Below the pieces are notes generated by a model that saw nothing but the letters and a program-made list of their open reading frames with translations, did not search any database and was not told the origin of the DNA. This document shows, one piece after another, positions 1 to 5,718 of a stretch of DNA of 9,212 nt. The stretch comes from Bacteroidota bacterium. GTDB lineage: Bacteria > Bacteroidota > Bacteroidia > Chitinophagales > Saprospiraceae. Location: the NCBI GenBank assembly GCA_029573365.1, contig JAKQGD010000167.1:1-9212 (forward strand). Reading direction: 5' to 3'. Positions within the stretch are counted from its first letter, which is position 1, and each line of letters begins with the position of its first letter. The translations under genes and the position numbers were made by a program.

Positions 1-178
1 TTTTATTTACAACTGTCAAGGGGTTTGTTGTTTTTCGTTGTGAAAACTTTACGGCTTAGTGACTCTTACTTTTCTGAGCATAGCGTCACATCTGATAGAG
101 GTCAGGTTTCTTTTGGCACCGCCGTAATGCCTGTTTTTCGGTACTAAGACGCTGATTTACAAAAATTTTGAGAAATTT

Positions 179-204
179 GTAACAAAATTTTCTTCACAAA
201 CGTC
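179..204 (+). promoter_or_regulatory. Putative ECF-type promoter of the sigma/DUF4252 operon
   Basis: A GTAAC element (179-183) is followed by CGTC (201-204), with 17 bp between the AAC and the CGT. This matches the general layout of ECF sigma promoters, which have an AAC-type -35 and a CGT-type -10. The position directly before an ECF sigma gene suggests autoregulation. The predicted transcript would start near 210-214, leaving only a few bases before the ATG at 217. The call rests on pattern matching alone. Confidence 0.45.
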
Positions 205-216
205 ATCCCCGTGTTA

Positions 217-732
217 ATGGACCAAGAGAAAATGAAAGCCCTGGACCTGCCCTTCAAAGACAAATTGTACCGATTCGCCCTCAATATAGTGGGCAATACA
301 TTTGACGCTGAGGACATTATGCAGGAGCTTATGATTAAAATCTGGAACCGTCTGGACCAGTACAACGAGATTGAAAACAAGGAAGCCTGGTGTATGACCG
401 TGACCCGCAATATGGCGATCGACAAAACCAGAAACCGGCGAGAAACAGCCCAGGATATCAGCGACTATCACCACCTGCGTGACAATGCCGATACCCAGGA
501 TAAAAAGCTGGAGGATGCTGAGAGGTTTGGAAGCATCATGGCCCTCGTAAACCAGCTGCCCGAAAAGCAGCGTATTATCCTGCATCTGAGGGATGTGGAG
601 GGTTATACCTACCAGGAAATAGCCGACATGACGGAGTCGACACTTGATTTTGTAAAAGTCAGCCTTCACAGGGCCAGGAAAACCCTTAAGGATGAATTGT
701 TAAAAAGGAACTTTAAGAAATATGAAGCTTAA
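217..732 (+). CDS. RNA polymerase ECF-type sigma factor
   Basis: This is a cytoplasmic sigma-70 family factor of the ECF class, which would direct RNA polymerase to a small regulon. Counting from the ATG at 217 (171 residues), region 2 spans about residues 13-75 and includes the typical DKLYRFAL, DAEDIMQE and AWCMTVTRNMAID segments. Region 4 spans about 107-158, with NQLPEKQR, the helix-turn-helix around YTYQEIADMT and the terminal VKVSLHRARKTLK. There is no extra C-terminal domain, and the length is normal for the class. A GTG at 211 is in frame, but the ATG at 217 is preferred because it gives the usual N-terminus and lies just downstream of the likely transcription start. The last 11 bp overlap the next gene, implying translational coupling with its anti-sigma-like partner. 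The target regulon is unknown apart from probable autoregulation. Confidence 0.93.
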   Translation: MDQEKMKALDLPFKDKLYRFALNIVGNTFDAEDIMQELMIKIWNRLDQYNEIENKEAWCMTVTRNMAIDKTRNRRETAQDISDYHHLRDNADTQDKKLEDAERFGSIMALVNQLPEKQRIILHLRDVEGYTYQEIADMTESTLDFVKVSLHRARKTLKDELLKRNFKKYEA

Positions 733-1375
733 TCTGGATGACATCCTGCTCAGATTCTGGGAAGGAGAAACCTCCCTCGAAGAGGAAAAAGTGCTCAAGG
801 AATACTTCCGGTCAGGCAATATAGACGAAAGCCATCGGCCCTTTGCCCCATATTTTTCATGGGTAGGTGACCAGGCGGCCATCACCAGCCCTCAATCTTC
901 CGATGATGAGATGGACAGGCTGCTGGAAGCCTACTGGGCAGGTGAGTCTACCCTTGATCAAGAACAAAAGCTAAAGCAATATTTTGCAGGTGGTCTCATA
1001 AGGGAAGATCACAAAGCATATGCTGATTTGTTTGGGTACCTCGGACAGCAAAGGTCTGTCACCTATCCAGGAGGTAAAAAGGCAGTACCACAGCAAGGTG
1101 CCGCCGTCAGGTCTCTTTCCTTTAAAAAGGTGATTTATGCTGCGGCAGCTGTGATCGCCCTGGTGCTTGGTTCCGTATTTACGGTTAAAAACCTGGTTAC
1201 TGTAAACAATGACACTGACGCTAAGACCGCCATGTATTACGAAGTCGAGGATCCAGAAGAAGCAATGAGAATTACGAGGGAAGCACTGGCACTTGTCTCC
1301 ACAAAATTCAGACAAAGCCAACAATCAGTCAAAGACAACATGGAGCCTCTAAGCAAGGCAGCCATTTTTAAATAA
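722..1375 (+). CDS. Single-span membrane anti-sigma-like protein with duplicated N-terminal module
   Basis: This 217-residue protein starts 11 bp inside the sigma gene, a typical arrangement for a sigma/anti-sigma pair. Residues 6-49 and 65-108 are two copies of one module (W-x-G-E, then L-x-x-E, LK-x-YF, H, A-x-x-F and a final G). Residues 137-155 form one hydrophobic membrane helix (IYAAAAVIALVLGSVF) preceded by lysines, placing the N-terminal modules in the cytoplasm and the C-terminal 60 residues in the periplasm. The periplasmic tail is helical and charged, with a DPEEAMRITREALALVS stretch. No zinc-binding HxxxCxxC motif of classical anti-sigma factors is present. Location, topology and gene order support a regulator that holds the sigma factor at the membrane, but this is inference, and a role as a membrane component of the DUF4252 system is also possible. 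A 44-bp gap separates it from the first DUF4252 gene. Confidence 0.75.
   Translation: MKLNLDDILLRFWEGETSLEEEKVLKEYFRSGNIDESHRPFAPYFSWVGDQAAITSPQSSDDEMDRLLEAYWAGESTLDQEQKLKQYFAGGLIREDHKAYADLFGYLGQQRSVTYPGGKKAVPQQGAAVRSLSFKKVIYAAAAVIALVLGSVFTVKNLVTVNNDTDAKTAMYYEVEDPEEAMRITREALALVSTKFRQSQQSVKDNMEPLSKAAIFK
737..1045 (+). repeat. Tandem protein-level duplication in the anti-sigma-like gene
   Basis: Codons 6-49 and 65-108 align without gaps at a constant offset of 59 residues (177 bp). By hand count, 18 of 44 positions are identical, including W13/W72, G15/G74, E16/E75, L19/L78, YF at 28-29/87-88, H38/H97 and G49/G108. The nucleotide sequences have diverged, so the duplication is old. Confidence 0.8.
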
Positions 1376-1419
1376 CTTATTTTCAAATCATTAAGTAACC
1401 ATTAAATCAAACCATAGTC

Positions 1420-1935
1420 ATGAAAAATATTTTTTCATTTGCGGTAGCATTGCTACTTACATTTTCCGCCTCAGCACAGGGAGATGCCATAGAGCGGTTT
1501 TTTAAGGACTATCAGGACGATCAGAATTTTAGCGTCGTATACGTAGCCCCCAAAATGTTTCAGATGGTGAGCAAGGTCACCGATGGCTCGGAAGACAAAG
1601 AACTGGCTGCCATAGTCAAAGATCTCAAAGGCCTGAGAATACTAAAAACCAGCGTCACACCCGACAAGATCTACAAGGAGGCCAACCGTAGACTTAACAT
1701 CAAGGAATACGAAGAGCTTGTGACCGTCAGGGACAAGGACCAGAACGTGAGATTTGTGACCAAGGAAGCCAATGGCACCATTAATGAACTTCTGTTGCTT
1801 GTCGGCGGCGAGGACGAATTTGTTCTGATGAGTTTTGTAGGCAATATAGACCTCAATAAAATCTCACGTTTAGCTAAAAAACTGGAACTGGACGGAGCCG
1901 AGCACCTGGACAAAGTCAACAAGAAAAAACAATAA
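1420..1935 (+). CDS. Exported DUF4252 protein (copy 1)
   Basis: This 171-residue protein has a Sec signal peptide (residues 1-19, likely cleaved after SASA, before QGD). The rest resembles DUF4252, a family found mainly in Bacteroidota with no known function. Recognisable elements are an amphipathic IERFFKDYQDDQNF start, the AAIVKDLKGLRILK segment, a YEELVTVRDKDQNVRF strand pair, and the hydrophobic INELLLLVGGEDEFVLMSFVGNIDLNKISRL core near the C-terminus. It is the most family-typical of the three tandem copies. It is expected to be periplasmic or surface-associated; there is no lipobox cysteine. It lies 44 bp after the anti-sigma-like gene and 19 bp before copy 2, in the same operon. The family match is made from memory of its sequence pattern; no biochemical role can be assigned. 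Confidence 0.85.
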   Translation: MKNIFSFAVALLLTFSASAQGDAIERFFKDYQDDQNFSVVYVAPKMFQMVSKVTDGSEDKELAAIVKDLKGLRILKTSVTPDKIYKEANRRLNIKEYEELVTVRDKDQNVRFVTKEANGTINELLLLVGGEDEFVLMSFVGNIDLNKISRLAKKLELDGAEHLDKVNKKKQ

Positions 1936-1954
1936 ACCTCAACCCCCATAACCA

Positions 1955-2503
1955 ATGAAACCAATAATTATATTACTGCTATTGTCTACCTGCCTTATTA
2001 TTCCCGGCAATGCAGACGGCCAGAAATCTGTTAAAAAACTGGTACGTGAGATGAAAAAGCACGAAAGTTACGAGGGTATTTCTCTGCCCGGCTGGGTAAT
2101 ACGGTGGGGCAGCAGGATTGCAGCCCGCCACGATGACGAATGGAAAGAGTCAGGCCTTGCCGGCCTTGTGGGCAAGATCAGGCATCTCAGGGTTGCTACA
2201 GCAAAGATGTCAGCGGTTACCACACCAAGAGGAATCAAATCACACTTTGTCAGAGCCATCAAGTCAGATGGATTTGACGAATATGTAAAGCTCAGAGACG
2301 ATGACCAGCACCTAAACCTGTTTGTCAGAGAAGAAGACGGCGTCATAAACAGCATGGTACTGCTTAGTGACCAGGACGGTGAAGTATCCCTGATCCACCT
2401 TAAGACCCGATGGACAGAAAAAGATCTGGAGGGTATCGCTTTCGGCCGTCTTTCAAGACAATTAAAAACAAACCACCGCATTAACACCTTAAACCCTCAT
2501 TAA
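1955..2503 (+). CDS. Exported DUF4252-like protein (copy 2, divergent)
   Basis: This 182-residue protein has a hydrophobic signal peptide ending near residues 20-22 (NADGQ). A cysteine at position 13 sits inside the hydrophobic stretch and is not a convincing lipobox. The body keeps the order of DUF4252 elements (VKKLVREMKKHESYEGISL, then VGKIRHLRVAT, FDEYVKLRDDDQHLNLFVRE, VINSMVLLSDQDGEVSLIHL) but has drifted: the conserved LLLVGG core is absent, the first half carries tryptophans and many basic residues, and the C-terminus has a basic tail. It probably arose by duplication of a neighbour and then specialised. Its stop is separated by a single base from the start of copy 3, indicating tight co-translation. 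Confidence 0.78.
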   Translation: MKPIIILLLLSTCLIIPGNADGQKSVKKLVREMKKHESYEGISLPGWVIRWGSRIAARHDDEWKESGLAGLVGKIRHLRVATAKMSAVTTPRGIKSHFVRAIKSDGFDEYVKLRDDDQHLNLFVREEDGVINSMVLLSDQDGEVSLIHLKTRWTEKDLEGIAFGRLSRQLKTNHRINTLNPH

Positions 2504-2504
2504 A

Positions 2505-3002
2505 ATGAAAACACCTTTTGCATTATTTTTAGCCCTGTTTTTAGCTTCAACAGCCATAAGTCAAAAAAACATCGACCAGGTACTTCGCAAGTACAAAAAT
2601 GACGAAGGAGTCGTCAATATGAACCTGACCGGCGAAGTACTTAAAATGTTTGCAGGTACCAAAGACGAAATTAAAAGTACAGTAGAAACCGTGGACGTGC
2701 TGATATTTAAAAACAACACAGATATTTCGTCTGATGACCTCACAAAAATAGAATCTGTGCTGGCCAGAGACAAGTTTGACCTGCTGGTGGATGTCAGGGA
2801 TCAAGGCCGAAAGGTAAAACTCTATGCCATAGATTCAGGGCAGTTTCTTCAAAAAATCTTCGCCAATATCCATTCGCAGGAGATGAATGCCTATTTTGTC
2901 TTGTCGGGAAATATCCTTTTTGACGAACTCACCAAACTCGGTATGGACTTCGAAAAAGGAGATCCGCTAAAAGTGATAAACAAAAGCAGGGGAAAACATT
3001 AA
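2505..3002 (+). CDS. Exported DUF4252-like protein (copy 3)
   Basis: This 165-residue protein has a signal peptide of about 19 residues (cleavage before QKNIDQ). The mature part follows the DUF4252 outline: IDQVLRKYKNDEGV at the start, a VETVDVLIFKN strand, FDLLVDVRDQGRKVKLYA, and a C-terminal hydrophobic AYFVLSGNILFDELTKLGMDF. The LLLVGG core of copy 1 is replaced by a different sequence, so it is clearly a separate paralogue. It is the last gene of the operon and starts one base after the stop of copy 2. A strong terminator begins about 20 bp after its stop codon. Function unknown; an exported partner or effector of the sigma/anti-sigma pair is inferred only from gene order. Confidence 0.8.
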   Translation: MKTPFALFLALFLASTAISQKNIDQVLRKYKNDEGVVNMNLTGEVLKMFAGTKDEIKSTVETVDVLIFKNNTDISSDDLTKIESVLARDKFDLLVDVRDQGRKVKLYAIDSGQFLQKIFANIHSQEMNAYFVLSGNILFDELTKLGMDFEKGDPLKVINKSRGKH

Positions 3003-3022
3003 TCTTTTTATGAGCACCAAAT

Positions 3023-3067
3023 AAAACAGAGTTGCCGGCCGAGACCTACAACTCTGTTTTTTTTTTT
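3023..3067. terminator. Strong, probably bidirectional intrinsic terminator
   Basis: A perfect 12-bp stem (3023-3034 with 3049-3060) closes a 14-nt loop. On the plus strand it runs into eleven consecutive T (3057-3067), ending the DUF4252 operon. Read on the minus strand, the same stem is followed by TTTTATTT, so it probably also ends the convergent DUF2853 gene, whose stop codon is at 3071. Confidence 0.88.
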
Positions 3068-3070
3068 ACA

Positions 3071-3409
3071 TTATGCGTAAACGCTCTCTTTGTTGAATTT
3101 CTTTACCAGAAGGGCGTAAATAAGTGCCCGGTACTTGTTCCTGTTTGACTTACCCATCTTTTCAATGGCCTCATTTACAGCCGCACCCAACTCCGGTCCG
3201 TCTTTCAGACCCAGCTTTTTAATCAGGAAATTTGTTTTTACACGATCCAACTCGGCCTGGTCAGAACCAGATACCCTTGAGGCGTCCTCGTTATAAATTA
3301 CAGGTCCCAGTCCCTTGGTGACTGACCTGATAAGGCTTTCGCTGAGACCCAGGCCCAGTTCATCTGAAGATTGCTTGTACAACTGAATTTTTTCTTCCAA
3401 TTTGCTCAT
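3071..3409 (-). CDS. DUF2853 family protein
   Basis: This small soluble protein of 112 residues has no signal peptide or membrane segment, so it is cytoplasmic. It matches the pattern of the DUF2853 family: an N-terminal helix (MSKLEEKIQLYKQS), the SLIRSVTKGLGPVIYNEDASRVS segment, a helix with ELDRVKTNFLIKKLGL, and the C-terminal MGKSNRNKYRALIYALLVKKF. The length is normal for the family. The role is not established; the proteins are small and helical. The gene is monocistronic as far as visible, shares a terminator with the convergent DUF4252 operon, and diverges from the protease gene. The ATG at 3409 is chosen because it gives the family's usual MSK start; the upstream sequence is AT-rich. 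Confidence 0.85.
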   Translation of the reverse strand: MSKLEEKIQLYKQSSDELGLGLSESLIRSVTKGLGPVIYNEDASRVSGSDQAELDRVKTNFLIKKLGLKDGPELGAAVNEAIEKMGKSNRNKYRALIYALLVKKFNKESVYA

Positions 3410-3597
3410 TTTAAAAAGTTTTAATGATTAAACAAAAACAAAAACCATCCCTGTAACCATGTGAGGCTTTGCTGCCACATCTCCTGGATACCACGGGAAC
3501 GTATATGAAACAAATTTGAGGTTTATTAGATGTATAAAGGGTTAAAAATTTAGAAAATTAGATGATTTTTTTACGTATTGGTCGATAATTATGGCCA
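3410..3597. other. Divergent intergenic region between DUF2853 and protease genes
   Basis: These 188 bp must contain the promoters for both flanking genes. The part next to the protease (about 3500-3590) is very AT-rich. No clear match to the Bacteroidota housekeeping promoter (TTTG and TAnnTTTG) was found on either strand, and no convincing hairpin or RNA gene is visible. Confidence 0.5.
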
Positions 3598-5127
3598 ATG
3601 TTGTATTTCTTACCCTATTTTTATATCCTTAAACAGCTTACACCAATGATTTTTGCCTTCACAATCGCCGCCCTCGGACTCTGGATTCTGACCAAAGAAA
3701 AACCGTACTGGGGGACATTTATGAGGATTCTTTTCTGGGCAGGCATCGTTGCGACGGTATGGGATCATGTCATCGTGCAGCTAAACATAACAACAGGCTT
3801 GCTGACTCTGAGTGTGCTCAGCCTATTGCTTGCGGTCACAGGCTATGTCACCGATATGTATGGAGGTGGTACGTATGGTAAAATCATGTTTATCATAATA
3901 GCTTCCGCAATGGGTTACTTTGTGGACCAAAAACTTAAAAGTTACCCGTCTGAAAATACCGGTGAGGTCCTAAAGCCCGATTCCGCCGGAGAGCTCCTTG
4001 CAGAAGTGCCCCCTGCGGGTGTAAGTGTCATAAAAAGTATTTGCAGGACCTACGGTGCTACAGTGAAATCTGCTTTCAGTCCAGTAAGCCCTCAATCTAC
4101 AGTCCTGGACGATTATCTGATCATAGATGTGCCTGATGGCAATGATACAAAGGACCTTTTAGAAAAACTCAAAGCATCAGAATATGTACGTTGGGTAGAA
4201 TACAATGAAGTGATACCAATGAAATTTCCAGCACCTGCCAAGGATGGCATACCTGTCGTCCCACTGTCAAATGATCCGTCTGTGTCCATGCAATGGCATC
4301 TTTCTTATATGAATATGGGTGAATACTACAAGGCCTTCGAAACTTACGGCATAAAACCAGAGAGGCCTGCGAGACTTTACATTCTGGATACAGGCATTGA
4401 TTCCCGCCATGAGGACCTCCCGTCATCTGCCACTAACAAACCCGACAAACAGGGTCATGGAACCCACTGTGCCGGCGTAGCTGCAGCAATAACCAACAAT
4501 AGATTGGGAGTGGCCTCCATGAGCCCCGGCAAAGACTGGATTGAGGTGTATGGCATACAAGTCATCGGTGATGTGGGATTTGGCACACAGAAGTCAATCA
4601 TAGACGGCATCATCCTTGCAGCTGATCAGGGAGCCGATGTCATATCTATGTCACTGGGAGGCATCACCAATCAGGAACGTGAAAAAACCTACAATGAGGC
4701 GGTAAAATATGCCAATTCAAAGGGGAGCATCGTGGTCGTTGCTGCCGGCAATGCCAATCTCGATGCTGCCAGATACAGCCCCGCCAACAGCGAAAACGTC
4801 ATCACAGTAGCTTCCGTCAATGAAAACCTGGCCAAATCAGGCTTTTCAAACCATCTTCAAAACATCACTCTGGGTATAAGTGCCCCTGGTGAACGTATAT
4901 TGTCAACTACACCCGGCAATACCTATACTGCATATAACGGCACTTCCATGTCTACACCACAGGTAGCCGGACTCATAGCTGTCATGAAAGCCATAAGGCC
5001 TGCATTGGACACCTATGGGGCCTATAAGATCCTGGAACGCACAGGTACAGAAACAACGGGCGGAAAAAGATCAGGTAAAATGATACAACCTTCAAAAGCC
5101 ATTATCGATCTTACACAAAGCAATTAA
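3598..5127 (+). CDS. Membrane-anchored subtilisin-like serine protease (peptidase family S8)
   Basis: This 509-residue protein has three parts. Residues 17-110 contain four predicted membrane helices (about 17-32, 40-60, 65-85, 94-110). Residues about 130-207 resemble an I9-type inhibitory propeptide (a YGATVKSAF strand, then LLEKLKASEYVRWVEYNE). Residues about 225-500 are a subtilase domain with the full catalytic set: Asp264 in ILDTGID, His287 in GHGTHCAG, oxyanion Asn385 in AAGNA, and Ser450 in NGTSMSTPQVAG. The enzyme should therefore be an active endopeptidase. Positive charges after the first helix (K33, K35, R43) and after the fourth (K112, K114) point in different directions for topology; a periplasmic protease domain is biologically most likely. 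The ATG at 3598 is the first in frame after a stop; the ATG at 3646 (residue 17) is a credible alternative. The gene converges on aroK with 10 bp between stop codons. Confidence 0.9.
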   Translation: MLYFLPYFYILKQLTPMIFAFTIAALGLWILTKEKPYWGTFMRILFWAGIVATVWDHVIVQLNITTGLLTLSVLSLLLAVTGYVTDMYGGGTYGKIMFIIIASAMGYFVDQKLKSYPSENTGEVLKPDSAGELLAEVPPAGVSVIKSICRTYGATVKSAFSPVSPQSTVLDDYLIIDVPDGNDTKDLLEKLKASEYVRWVEYNEVIPMKFPAPAKDGIPVVPLSNDPSVSMQWHLSYMNMGEYYKAFETYGIKPERPARLYILDTGIDSRHEDLPSSATNKPDKQGHGTHCAGVAAAITNNRLGVASMSPGKDWIEVYGIQVIGDVGFGTQKSIIDGIILAADQGADVISMSLGGITNQEREKTYNEAVKYANSKGSIVVVAAGNANLDAARYSPANSENVITVASVNENLAKSGFSNHLQNITLGISAPGERILSTTPGNTYTAYNGTSMSTPQVAGLIAVMKAIRPALDTYGAYKILERTGTETTGGKRSGKMIQPSKAIIDLTQSN

Positions 5128-5137
5128 TCAGAGCCCA

Positions 5138-5641
5138 TCAGGTATAGAGCTCCCGCATGATATTTTTCATCACTTCCATGGGAGACTGATTGGCATTAAT
5201 GACAATACCGGAAGTCAGATATAAAGGTCTTCTTGTTTCGCTCAATTGTTCCAGTTTTAGCCTGACATCATCTGGCTGAAGCCCTGCCAACAATGGTCGT
5301 CCCGCCCTACCATCCACTCTCTCCACAAGCACATGGACGGGACAATCAAGGTACACAGTTTTACCTCTGGCATTTAAAGTCTCCATGAGTCCGTCATGGC
5401 AAGGCAAGCCACCGCCTGTGGCGATTACCCCGTGGGTTAGTTTCCAGTTTTTAATCAATAGGGTTTCGAGGTCTCTAAAGTGGTTTTCGCCGTGTTTTTC
5501 AAAGATGGTGGACACCTCCATACCGGCTATGGAAGAGATGATATCGTCTGTATCAAAAAATGGAAGACCCAGCTCCTCAGCCAGCAGATTGCCCACAGTG
5601 GTCTTACCGCTACCCATCATTCCAGTCAGAAAAATCAGCAC
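5138..5641 (-). CDS. aroK: Shikimate kinase
   Basis: This cytoplasmic enzyme phosphorylates shikimate with ATP to shikimate 3-phosphate in chorismate and aromatic amino-acid synthesis. Numbering from a GTG at 5641 (167 residues), the Walker A motif is GMMGSGKTT (7-15), shikimate-binding acidic residues are in FFDTDD (28-33), Arg56 is in HFRDLE, the glycine triplet is ATGGGLP (74-80), the lid has GRPLL (114-118), and Arg138 is near the C-terminus in RRPLY. All key residues are present and the length is normal. The reading frame is open to an ATG at 5686, which would add 15 residues. That ATG lies inside a hairpin, while the GTG start gives the usual (M)LIFLTG N-terminus, so 5641 is preferred with moderate certainty. 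It lies on the same strand as, and downstream of, the susCD pair, but looks functionally unrelated to it. Confidence 0.93.
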   Translation of the reverse strand: MLIFLTGMMGSGKTTVGNLLAEELGLPFFDTDDIISSIAGMEVSTIFEKHGENHFRDLETLLIKNWKLTHGVIATGGGLPCHDGLMETLNARGKTVYLDCPVHVLVERVDGRAGRPLLAGLQPDDVRLKLEQLSETRRPLYLTSGIVINANQSPMEVMKNIMRELYT

Positions 5642-5653
5642 TCCACAGGATTT

Positions 5654-5691
5654 AAAAGTTAAATGGCGGCCATAATGCACCGCCATTTAAC
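5654..5691 (-). terminator. Probable intrinsic terminator of the susCD transcript
   Basis: A perfect 12-bp inverted repeat (5658-5669 with 5680-5691, containing GGCGG/CCGCC) encloses a 10-nt loop. Read on the minus strand it begins 28 nt after the susD stop codon and is followed by TTTT. On the plus strand there is no T-run, so it would act only in the susCD direction. The short T-run leaves its efficiency uncertain; partial readthrough into aroK is possible. Confidence 0.65.
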
Positions 5692-5718
5692 CACGTTTGA
5701 TATTGGATTGTACTCCGG

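Noticed and set aside
1..147. Open frame on the plus strand from the window edge to a TAA at 145-147
   Set aside because: 48 codons without a stop could be the tail of an upstream gene, but the residues show no recognisable family pattern and such a length is not rare by chance.
214..669. Long reading frame antisense to the sigma gene
   Set aside because: It is a shadow of the sigma gene; the plus-strand translation has all sigma motifs and the antisense one has no family features.
1395..1420. Second GTAAC element with a GTC about 17 bp later, before the first DUF4252 gene
   Set aside because: The -10 part would be AGTC rather than CGTC and would abut the start codon, so it cannot work as a normal promoter.
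1955..2020. Possible lipobox at Cys13 of the second DUF4252 protein
   Set aside because: The hydrophobic stretch continues past the cysteine and ends in a normal Sec-type cleavage region, so lipidation is unlikely.
3453..3480. GTAAC element in the divergent intergenic region
   Set aside because: No CGT-type element lies at the expected 16-17 bp distance.
3591..3632. Mini reading frame of 13 codons overlapping the protease start
   Set aside because: No ribosome-binding signal or regulatory pattern supports a leader peptide; it looks like chance.
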